Of a DNA stretch of 20,284 nucleotides, positions 14,225-20,284 are shown piece by piece (positions within the stretch are counted from its first letter, which is position 1; every line of letters begins with the position of its first letter). Location: NCBI GenBank assembly GCA_003647375.1, contig QMMS01000047.1, positions 1-20,284 of the forward strand, read 5' to 3'. The DNA comes from Deltaproteobacteria bacterium. Its GTDB lineage: Bacteria > Desulfobacterota > Desulfobacteria > Desulfobacterales > B30-G6. The notes below the pieces were generated by a model. It saw nothing but the letters and a program-made list of their open reading frames with translations, had not been told where the DNA came from and searched no databases. A program made the translations under genes and the position numbers.

Positions 14225-14674
14225 CTATGCAAATTCAATATGCCAAGGTGTTGGATTGTTTGGATCAATGGTATACTCTTGCATAAAATAAGATAATTGT
14301 AATTTGTGATAATCAGACAAGTTCCCATATTTAATGCTACATCTTCTTACGAAAGTACCATTCGGGAGACGACTAATATTGGAATCGGAAATTATCTTGC
14401 ATGGGATATTGTCAATTGTAAATTTTTTATCAATTGTGACAATGGACATTTTGTCGAAGTCTTTGGACCAGGCGGTAGCGGCTGTATATTGCGCCCTAAT
14501 CCCACTGAGACTTATATTTATAATGGACCCCGACTTGACTGTGCGAGGTTTAAGTAGGCCAATTACCGATGATTTTTTAAATAGAACGGAGGCGCCCTTT
14601 TTGACGGCATAACGCGCCTTTTTTCTTCGTACACTGCCACCAGAATTGAATTTGGATGGTATTGTTTTTTTCAT
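14225..14674 (-). CDS. PilZ-domain protein (probable c-di-GMP receptor)
   Basis: A 149-aa protein with no signal peptide or membrane segment. It has the two c-di-GMP-binding motifs of PilZ domains in the right order and spacing: RxxxR as R17-KKA-R21, and [D/N]xSxxG as N53-I-S-L-S-G58. Strands follow, then a C-terminal helix (DYHKLQLSYFMQEYT). The N-terminal 15 residues are basic and serine-rich. Single-domain PilZ proteins act as adaptors for motility, exopolysaccharide or secretion systems, and no such system is adjacent. There is no obvious ribosome-binding site upstream of the ATG at 14674. The RAYT element ends 43 bp beyond the stop codon. Confidence 0.82.
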   Translation of the reverse strand: MKKTIPSKFNSGGSVRRKKARYAVKKGASVLFKKSSVIGLLKPRTVKSGSIINISLSGIRAQYTAATAWSKDFDKMSIVTIDKKFTIDNIPCKIISDSNISRLPNGTFVRRCSIKYGNLSDYHKLQLSYFMQEYTIDPNNPTPWHIEFA

Positions 14675-14825
14675 GATAAATAATTGATATGAATATTAAG
14701 ATGTTATCAGCAAACCAATTGTTGTACGACTAAAGATATAATAGAGATCATCTTAGTAATTGGAATTTTGAAAATAATGCCGATACGCTTCAGACATCCC
14801 CACGATACCATGGATGAGCCTATGA

Positions 14826-15335
14826 ATGCAAGATATGGTCGGTGGTGACCTGATGGATGGGAAAGAACGTGCGGAACAAGAAATATTAAACCTAAAAACT
14901 GCATATGCTTTTGTTCAGGAATAAAAAGATCCTGTAGAACATTTAGAGTTAACTGAAAAGTTGATTAGTGATGTCCACCGGTTGATCACGCATGGAATTG
15001 ATATTGAGTTGAACAATCCTGGTGTCTATCGTAACCATAAAGTGCAGGTGGGCAACAGAAACCACGGTGGGGTCTATACGCCACCTAAGTGTTTGCCAGA
15101 CATTAATAAACTAATGACCGTATTCTGTGAATGGATCAACAGCGAGGAGTTGGTAAAACTATATCCACCTATCAGAGCCGCCCTTACCCACTATTATCTT
15201 GGACTTGTTCACCCTTTCGGGGATGGTAACGGAAGAACTGCAAGAATATTAGATTCAGATTGTCCTGGCTTTGGTAGGTGTGACCCAAAAGGAAAGCGAG
15301 TTCTTGTTCAGTCTGTAGCAGATCACTACCAATAG
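14826..15335 (+). pseudogene. Broken Fic-family (AMP-transferase) gene
   Basis: The active-site motif HPFGDGNGRTAR is intact (about 15208-15243), preceded by family phrases such as GVYRNHKVQVGNRNHGGVYT and PPIRAALTHYYLG. The frame continues upstream of 14961 as KDPVEHLELTEK but is interrupted by TAA at 14922-14924. Before that the same frame reads MVGGDLMDGKERAEQEIL and NLKTAYAFVQE, which also looks like Fic protein. After GRTARI the sequence becomes unrelated and stops at 15335, so the C-terminal third is missing. No convincing start or RBS is present. Fic enzymes transfer AMP or similar groups to proteins, often as toxins. This copy is almost certainly dead; 14675-14825 shows nothing else recognisable. 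Confidence 0.85.
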
Positions 15336-15365
15336 CGTTTTAAACCATATTGTGTTTCTTGATAT

Positions 15366-15406
15366 CAAAATAAAACAGGGACTCAGAATAGTATCTAAGT
15401 CCCTGT
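15366..15406 (-). terminator. Intrinsic terminator of tRNA-Glu
   Basis: Read on the minus strand, ACAGGGACT pairs with AGTCCCTGT (arms 15398-15406 and 15375-15383) around 14 nt, and is followed by TTTTATTTTG. It starts 9 nt after the tRNA 3' end. Confidence 0.85.
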
Positions 15407-15414
15407 ATTTATTA

Positions 15415-15489
15415 TGGTGATCCCACGGGGAATCGAACCCCGGTTTCCGGCGTGAGAGGCCGGCGTCCTAACCGCTAGACGATGGGACC
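15415..15489 (-). tRNA. tRNA-Glu (anticodon CUC)
   Basis: On the minus strand, GGTCCCA begins the acceptor stem and pairs with TGGGATC near the 3' end. The D-arm TCGTCTAGCGGTTAGGAC, anticodon stem CCGGC/GCCGG with loop CTCTCAC (anticodon CTC), and T-arm CCGGGGTTCGATTCCCCG are all present. The CCA end is encoded (15415-15417). It decodes GAG. It is a single isolated tRNA with its own terminator. Confidence 0.96.
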
Positions 15490-15591
15490 ATAAATTTACT
15501 TTGAAAATTTATCATGCGCGACTTTGCCGCATATTGACTGAAGTAGTTCTAATATTAGATTTCCTAATTATTTGTCAAACAATTTATCATT

Positions 15592-15816
15592 TCAAAAAAG
15601 ATTTTGAAGATCTGTCTTTTTGCCTTTTCTGTAACCGAAGATGAAATATAGGGGAGAGCCGACAAAAGGGACGGCAGCGATAATTCCCCAGAGGGCTTTT
15701 TTCCCGATGGTACCGAAATCCTTCTGAAGACAGTCAACAATGGCCCAGACCGTCAGAAAGAAGAAGGGTACTGCCAAAAGAACCACAACACCCACGGTTT
15801 TTAATTCTTGTATCAT
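15592..15816 (-). CDS. Small PLDc_N-domain membrane protein
   Basis: A 74-aa protein with two transmembrane segments (about 7-28 and 42-62). The sequence WAIVDCLQKDF, then KALWGIIAAVPFVGSPLYFI and FGYRKGKK, is the PLDc_N (cardiolipin synthase N-terminal) pattern, in which two helices are joined by a short polar loop and end in a basic tail. Stand-alone members are common and their role is unknown; they lack the catalytic phospholipase D domains. The ribosome-binding site is weak. The gap 15817-15971 between it and the MltB gene shows no gene, only a short GCATCT/AGATGC inverted pair. Confidence 0.8.
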   Translation of the reverse strand: MIQELKTVGVVVLLAVPFFFLTVWAIVDCLQKDFGTIGKKALWGIIAAVPFVGSPLYFIFGYRKGKKTDLQNLF

Positions 15817-15971
15817 GAAACGCTCAACCCCAATAGCAATGTTTGGGTTACCTCAGACTTAAAACGATTGTCGAGGTTGCTGTAGCTACAAGGAAGATGC
15901 TGTTCCGCTATAGTGGACTATGCGGTATATGGCATCTGACGTAGTAGATGCGGTAAGATCGGCAATCCCAA

Positions 15972-16850
15972 TTAAGACAGTAGATCTGATATTTTTAGTA
16001 TAGTGTTTACATAATAGTCGCTGTGATTGTAGCGATGAATAATCGTTTTGGCTTTTTCCGTTCCGACCCCCGGCTTCCAACCAAAGCGTTTTAAGAAGCT
16101 TGCAATACTGGCCATGGCATCGGCGTGGGTGAAAAGGTCGATGACGCCATCCTGGTTTCCGTCGCGTGCATAAGCCAGAAGCGTGGTGGGCATGAACTGA
16201 GCAATACCCAGGGCGCCGGCATAGGACCCTTGAATGACCACTGGATCGAAATTTTCATTTTGCGTATATTGCAGAAAGGCTTTCAATTCTTTATAGGCCC
16301 ATGCAGATTTGCGGATAGCCCGTTTCTCAAAATCTTTTCTGCTGATTTCATCCTTGCGCTTGAAATTTTCCCAGAATTCCTGCCGCACGGCAGGATCTTC
16401 AAAAGAGGATAAAGACGACAATGTGTTCAGTGTGGAACTTTTACCCAGAGTGGTACCCAGTCCGGTTTCAACCAGAATGATGGCGGTGATCACCCGTTTG
16501 TCCACACCATAGATTTCTTCGGTCTTCTCCAACTGGGCCTGGTGCTTTTTCATATACTTCCTGGCTTGGCTGATGGACCAGTCGTTGGTGAATTGATCGT
16601 AGTTCAGCTTGGCCTCGCTATGTACAAAAAAGAGTGACACACTTCGTCTTTCAAACGACACTTGGGGATTTTGGTAATATGTGCGGATTTTATCCGGTTG
16701 AAATCCATCTTTGATCAGCTTTTCCTGTAGGGCCTGGAATTGCCAGGTCCCCACAGATGCATCAGCTACCGCCTCAAACGGCGATAAGGATAGAACAGCG
16801 AAAACGATGATGGAGATCAGCAATAATCTAAGAGGTGTAATTATTTTCAT
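15972..16850 (-). CDS. Lytic murein transglycosylase (MltB family, SLT_2)
   Basis: A 292-aa periplasmic enzyme that cleaves peptidoglycan between MurNAc and GlcNAc to give 1,6-anhydroMurNAc ends. A cleavable signal peptide (about 1-30, ending in FEAVADA) carries no lipobox, so unlike E. coli MltB it is probably soluble. The catalytic Glu is E128 in AIILVETGLGTTLG. The second signature is GSYAGALGIAQFMPTT (208-223), followed by YARDGNQDGVIDLF and the SFLKRFGW motif. Length fits the short members of the family. It is divergent from radA and probably monocistronic. The ATG at 16850 has no strong ribosome-binding site. Confidence 0.93.
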   Translation of the reverse strand: MKIITPLRLLLISIIVFAVLSLSPFEAVADASVGTWQFQALQEKLIKDGFQPDKIRTYYQNPQVSFERRSVSLFFVHSEAKLNYDQFTNDWSISQARKYMKKHQAQLEKTEEIYGVDKRVITAIILVETGLGTTLGKSSTLNTLSSLSSFEDPAVRQEFWENFKRKDEISRKDFEKRAIRKSAWAYKELKAFLQYTQNENFDPVVIQGSYAGALGIAQFMPTTLLAYARDGNQDGVIDLFTHADAMASIASFLKRFGWKPGVGTEKAKTIIHRYNHSDYYVNTILKISDLLS

Positions 16851-16974
16851 GGGTCTGGGTCGATTCCCCGCTAATGATGTTGATTCTTCTACGCTGTTTG
16901 CCGGGCAGCGATGGTTAAAACCTAATTAAGATCTTTTTTTGTCTTTTGCCTCACAAGTGACATTGTCGCACTTA

Positions 16975-16997
16975 ATAAATTCGTAAAACGAATTTAT
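16975..16997. promoter_or_regulatory. 10-bp palindrome overlapping the putative radA -35
   Basis: ATAAATTCGT (16975-16984) and ACGAATTTAT (16988-16997) form a perfect inverted repeat with an AAA centre. It lies in the divergent mltB-radA region. Its right arm overlaps the candidate -35 box of radA, so it could be an operator. No T-tract is present. Confidence 0.55.
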
Positions 16998-17021
16998 CAT
17001 TTATCAAGATCGTGTTATATT
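16994..17021 (+). promoter_or_regulatory. Candidate radA promoter
   Basis: TTATCA (16994-16999) and TATATT (17016-17021) are spaced by 16 bp, about 50 nt before the radA start. Both are moderate matches to sigma-70 boxes. Confidence 0.35.
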
Positions 17022-17070
17022 CTGAGACGTTCGTGAAAATCAACAATTAACATACCATATATAACAAAGA

Positions 17071-18447
17071 TTGGATAGTGTGAATAAGAACATCAAAACG
17101 GTATATACCTGCCAGACGTGCGGGTATGAAACACCTAAGTGGATGGGGAAGTGCCCGGATTGCGGGGAATGGCAGTCATTTGTTGAGGAGGCAAAAGCAT
17201 CCAAACGAGCTTCCGGATATGCCGGGAAGGGCGCTGTCGCGAGTGCGGAGGTTATTGCCGTGTCCGCCATCGATCCCCAGGATGATACCAGAATTCTAAC
17301 CGGAATTAACGAACTGGACCGCGTACTTGGGGGCGGGCTGGTACCGGGAACCCTGATTTTGATCGGTGGTGATCCCGGTATTGGAAAGTCGACCTTGATG
17401 CTGCAGGCCATGCACGGACTTTCCCAGGAGGGACAGAAGGTTCTCTATGTTTCCGGCGAGGAATCGGTTCGGCAACTCGGCCTCCGAAGCAAGCGGCTTT
17501 CAACGCTGTCGTCCGACATCCTGGCTGTTTCCGAGATCGAGATTGATGCCATTCTGGCAATCGTCGAAAAAACCCGACCGGGTGTGATCGTTATCGACTC
17601 TATCCAAACCATGTACAGCGCGGACCTCACTTCGGCACCCGGGAGCGTGAGCCAGGTCAGGGAGTCTGCCATGAGACTGATGCTCATGGCAAAACAGAAA
17701 AGCATTCCGACATTCCTGGTGGGGCACGTGACCAAGGAAGGTGCCATTGCCGGGCCACGGTTGCTGGAGCACATGGTAGACACGGTGCTTTACTTCGAGG
17801 GTGACAGGAATCATGTTTTCCGGATTCTGAGGGCTGTAAAGAACCGCTTTGGATCGACAAACGAAATCGGCGTTTTCGAGATGAAAGAAAATGGCTTAAA
17901 CGAGGTGGACAACCCCTCTGCTATATTCTTATCCGAGCGGCCGGAAGCCTCTCCAGGATCTGTGGTTACGTCCAGCATGGAAGGGACCCGCCCCATTCTT
18001 GTGGAGCTTCAGGCGCTTGCCGGCAGCACCAATTTGGGGACCCCTCGCAGAACGATACTGGGCCTGGATCAGAATCGCGTGGCGCTTCTGGTGGCCGTCA
18101 TGGAGAAAAAACTGGGAATGCACCTCCTGGGTCATGATATTTTCATGAATGTTGCCGGAGGTGTCAGGATCGATGAGCCGGGCGTTGATCTGGGGATTGT
18201 ATCAGCTATTGCATCCAGTTTTCTGGATCAGCCGGTCATGGAGGGCACGGCAGTGGTGGGCGAGGTGGGTCTGACGGGTGAAGTGAGGGCGGTCGGTCAG
18301 ATAGAGACCCGGGCCGGTGAAATGAAAAAGATGGGATTCACACGCTGCCTGTTGCCCAGAAACAATCTAGAACGGATGGCGACTGTAAAGGGGCTTGACC
18401 TGATCGGTGTCAAGAGTTTATCGGAGGCCATGGAAGCACTTTTTTAA
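17071..18447 (+). CDS. radA: DNA repair protein RadA (Sms)
   Basis: A 458-aa RecA-like ATPase that promotes branch migration of recombination intermediates. The N-terminal C4 zinc finger has C14, C17, C28 and C31 (CQTCGYETPKWMGKCPDCG). Walker A is GGDPGIGKST (99-108), Walker B is around VIVIDSIQT, and the RadA-specific motif KNRFG is at 257-261. The C-terminal Lon-protease-like domain begins near residue 290 and keeps GVDLGIVSAIASSF and VGEVGLTGEVRAVGQ. The length matches E. coli RadA. The start is TTG at 17071, or possibly GTG at 17080; neither has a strong ribosome-binding site. It is transcribed away from the mltB-like gene, with a palindrome in the shared upstream region. Confidence 0.97.
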   Translation: MDSVNKNIKTVYTCQTCGYETPKWMGKCPDCGEWQSFVEEAKASKRASGYAGKGAVASAEVIAVSAIDPQDDTRILTGINELDRVLGGGLVPGTLILIGGDPGIGKSTLMLQAMHGLSQEGQKVLYVSGEESVRQLGLRSKRLSTLSSDILAVSEIEIDAILAIVEKTRPGVIVIDSIQTMYSADLTSAPGSVSQVRESAMRLMLMAKQKSIPTFLVGHVTKEGAIAGPRLLEHMVDTVLYFEGDRNHVFRILRAVKNRFGSTNEIGVFEMKENGLNEVDNPSAIFLSERPEASPGSVVTSSMEGTRPILVELQALAGSTNLGTPRRTILGLDQNRVALLVAVMEKKLGMHLLGHDIFMNVAGGVRIDEPGVDLGIVSAIASSFLDQPVMEGTAVVGEVGLTGEVRAVGQIETRAGEMKKMGFTRCLLPRNNLERMATVKGLDLIGVKSLSEAMEALF

Positions 18448-18448
18448 G

Positions 18449-18521
18449 GGTAGGCTGTAGGCTGAAGACTGTTAGGTGTTTAGCGCCTACCGCCTAAAAG
18501 ACAACAGTCTACAGCCTATCG
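18449..18521. repeat. Imperfect inverted-repeat element between radA and rlmE
   Basis: TAGGCTGTAG...AGACTGTT on the left pairs with AACAGTCT-ACAGCCTA on the right, with a 5-nt insertion in the left arm. The centre contains further nested symmetry (AGGTG...CGCCT). TAGGCTG occurs twice in tandem on the left arm. There is no T-tract, so it is a palindromic repeat more than a terminator. Confidence 0.65.
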
Positions 18522-18594
18522 TTCCCATGCTTGACTTAGTATTGGCTTAACTATATCCTAAGATGAGTGTTTCAAATTTTAAGAATATGGGATT

Positions 18595-19203
18595 ATGAAA
18601 CGAAAAACATCCAAACGGAATACGTGGCAGGACCACTATTCCCGCAAGGCACAAAAGGAAAAATACCCGGCAAGATCTGTTTATAAATTGCAGGAAATTC
18701 AGAAAAAATACCGCCTTATTCGTAAAGGAGACAGGGTCTTGGACCTTGGATGTTCTCCTGGATCATGGCTGGTTTATGCGGCAGATCTTACCGGCGAAGG
18801 CGGTATGGTTGCCGGTATCGACCTCAAACCGGTTTCGATTCAACTGCCGTCGCATGTAACGGTTTATATCGGGGATGTGCTGGCCCCGACCAAGGCGTTA
18901 AAGGAGAAGCTGGGACAACGATTTCATGCCGTCATCAGTGATATGGCGCCCAATACCACCGGGAACAAAGATGTGGATGCTGCCAGATCGTTTCACCTTT
19001 GTGAAGCTGCACTCAATCTTTCCCAGGAAGTTCTGGCCCCGAACGGATCGTTCATATGCAAGATTTTCCAGGGAGAATTGTTCCAGGAGTTTTCAGACAG
19101 GGTCAGGACGCACTTCAAACGGCAGCACATATTCAAACCCCAGAGCAGCCGCAAGGCCAGCAAGGAAATATTTATTATTGGAATCGGAAAGATTGATTCC
19201 TAA
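18595..19203 (+). CDS. rlmE: 23S rRNA (uridine-2'-O-)-methyltransferase RlmE (FtsJ/RrmJ)
   Basis: A 202-aa SAM-dependent enzyme that methylates U2552 in the A-loop of 23S rRNA. It has the SAM-binding motif VLDLGCSPGSW (48-58), then GIDLKPV (74-80) and VISDMAPNTTG (113-123). The K-D-K-E catalytic tetrad is complete: K31 (SVYKLQEI), D116, K156 (FICKIFQGE) and E191 (KASKEIFIIG). The N-terminus is basic, as usual for rRNA binding. The length is typical. The ribosome-binding site before ATG 18595 is weak. It lies about 150 nt after radA, separated by the palindromic repeat. Confidence 0.96.
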   Translation: MKRKTSKRNTWQDHYSRKAQKEKYPARSVYKLQEIQKKYRLIRKGDRVLDLGCSPGSWLVYAADLTGEGGMVAGIDLKPVSIQLPSHVTVYIGDVLAPTKALKEKLGQRFHAVISDMAPNTTGNKDVDAARSFHLCEAALNLSQEVLAPNGSFICKIFQGELFQEFSDRVRTHFKRQHIFKPQSSRKASKEIFIIGIGKIDS

Positions 19204-19310
19204 TTGTGTTTGATGTTTAGTATTTGGTGGTTCGCTGCTGGATTGTTCTATCGTTAGCGAGGAGTTAGTCCCCTGTAAACAAACAACAAAACACGAAATA
19301 CAAAACACAA
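19204..19310. repeat. Long imperfect inverted repeat between rlmE and the yebC-family gene
   Basis: TTGTGTTT (19204-19211), starting immediately after the rlmE stop, is inverted at 19303-19310 (AAACACAA). Inside, GT-rich units on the left (TTTGATGTTTAGTATTTGG) face AC-rich units on the right (AAACAAACAACAAAACACG), giving a long imperfect hairpin. The repeat is intergenic and no T-tract ends it. Confidence 0.55.
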
Positions 19311-19331
19311 ATAATTTTTCAGGAGGTAACG

Positions 19332-20069
19332 ATGTCAGGACACAGCAAATGGTCTTCCATAAAGCATAAAAAAGGAGCGGCAGATGCCAAGCGAGGGAAG
19401 ATATTCACGAAGCTGATCAAGGAAATTACTGTTGCAGCTCGGATGGGCGGCAGTGGAGACCCGGATGCGAACCCGAGACTCAGAACAGCCATATTAGCCG
19501 CTAAAGCTGAAAATATGCCCAAGGACAACATCGAACGGGGGATTAAAAAAGGCACGGGTGAACTGGAAGGTGTTGACTATGAAGAGAACACCTATGAAGG
19601 GTATGGTCCCGGCGGTGCGGCAGTTTTTCTGGAATCTCTGACAGATAATAAAAACAGGGCCGTTGCGGACATCCGCCACATTTTTTCTAAATGCGGTGGG
19701 AATCTGGGTGAAAACGGCTGTGTCGCCTGGATGTTCGACAAAAAGGGATATATCGTCGTGGAACGTTCCGCCATCGATGAGGATTCCCTGATGGAGGTGG
19801 CGCTAGAAGCCGGCGCAGAAGATGTCCGGGCGGACGACAGCAATTTTGAAGTCATAACGGCTCCGGAAGATTTCGAAGCTGTCAAGGCCGCCATCGATGA
19901 AAAAGAGATCCCCTGTCTGGATGCCGAGGTGACCATGCTGCCACAGACAGCCACCAGCCTTCAGGGGAAAGAGGCCGATCAGATGATCCGGCTGATGGAC
20001 ATGTTGGACGACTGTGAGGATGTTCAGAAGGTGTATACCAATGCGGATATACCGGAAGAGCTGGTATAA
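19332..20069 (+). CDS. yebC: YebC/PmpR family regulatory protein (TACO1-like)
   Basis: A 245-aa cytosolic protein. The N-terminus [20 protein letters not shown] is the family signature, followed by [31 protein letters not shown] and [19 protein letters not shown]. All three family domains are present at the usual length. Members have been described both as DNA-binding regulators and as translation factors that help with proline-rich stalls, so the precise role is not decided here. The start at 19332 has AGGAGGT at 6 nt. The family gene often precedes ruvC, but no ruvC begins in the 215 bp after it. Confidence 0.96.
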   Translation: MSGHSKWSSIKHKKGAADAKRGKIFTKLIKEITVAARMGGSGDPDANPRLRTAILAAKAENMPKDNIERGIKKGTGELEGVDYEENTYEGYGPGGAAVFLESLTDNKNRAVADIRHIFSKCGGNLGENGCVAWMFDKKGYIVVERSAIDEDSLMEVALEAGAEDVRADDSNFEVITAPEDFEAVKAAIDEKEIPCLDAEVTMLPQTATSLQGKEADQMIRLMDMLDDCEDVQKVYTNADIPEELV

Positions 20070-20083
20070 CTATAACACAACTT

Positions 20084-20237
20084 TCGGGGTTCAGCGAACA
20101 CGAAATGAATAATCCTCTGGCGCTTTGCGAACTCGCCGCAAGGACTCCTAACATCAGCGCCGGCCATATGGTTAAGCAGGCATGGCTTCAAAATGACCGG
20201 GTTTTCATATTGGATTTTCATTGTCATGCGCTGATGT
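20084..20237. repeat. Candidate dispersed repeat after the yebC-family gene
   Basis: ACATCAGCGC (20151-20160) is inverted at 20228-20237 (GCGCTGATGT), spacing 67 bp. A minus-strand frame from 20227 reads MTMKIQYENPVILKPCLLNH and then MAGADVRSPCGEFAKRQ. It has no convincing ribosome-binding site or domain, and I suspect it is a spurious frame in a multi-copy intergenic element. The last ~45 bp (20238-20284) show nothing recognisable. Confidence 0.4.
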
Positions 20238-20284
20238 AAGGATCCCTAAGCGCCTCAAACAGCACAAATCGCCATTGGATCACC

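Overview
The window looks like chromosomal DNA of a Gram-negative, mid-GC bacterium, most likely a sulfate-reducing member of the Desulfobacterales/Desulfobacterota. This is inference. It rests on the gene repertoire (lipoproteins, tripartite RND efflux with an outer-membrane factor, MltB) and on the high density of small dispersed intergenic palindromes and a REP-associated tyrosine transposase, which I associate with those genomes. No marker gene proves the taxon.

Layout. Positions 1-2662 (+) hold a membrane-bound HAMP/SpoIIE-type PP2C phosphatase, preceded by a structured dispersed repeat, then a lipoprotein of unknown role whose leader carries a perfect 22-bp palindrome. Positions 2663-3344 are a gene graveyard: a LuxR-type helix-turn-helix remnant, a GC-rich inverted-repeat element and a short coiled-coil remnant. 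Positions 3345-9895 (+) form a tight cluster of RND adaptor, RND permease and NodT-type outer-membrane factor, followed 27 nt later by a K+-channel-like protein; it should export small molecules across both membranes. Positions 9896-10943 contain a cobalamin riboswitch and strong intrinsic terminator, a second copy of the dispersed repeat, an 86-aa protein of unknown function with an ideal ribosome-binding site, and a 13-bp perfect hairpin.

Positions 10944-16850 are mostly on the minus strand: a D-2-hydroxyacid dehydrogenase strikingly like plant hydroxypyruvate reductase, a Nim-like flavin-binding protein, a three-helix membrane protein, a RAYT transposase bounded by 17-bp inverted repeats, a PilZ protein, a broken Fic gene (+ strand), tRNA-Glu(CUC) with its terminator, a PLDc_N membrane protein and an MltB-type lytic transglycosylase. 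From 17071 to the end (+) are housekeeping genes: radA (DNA repair), rlmE (23S rRNA methylation) and a yebC-family gene, separated by palindromic intergenic repeats.

The most interesting signals are: (1) two copies of a ~110-bp repeat directly upstream of unrelated genes, in the same orientation, with a small hairpin whose paired bases differ compensatorily between copies; (2) a complete cobalamin riboswitch/terminator with no recognisable B12 gene after it, only the unknown 86-aa protein; (3) a 22-bp perfect palindrome containing a Shine-Dalgarno-like sequence and its complement just upstream of a lipoprotein start.
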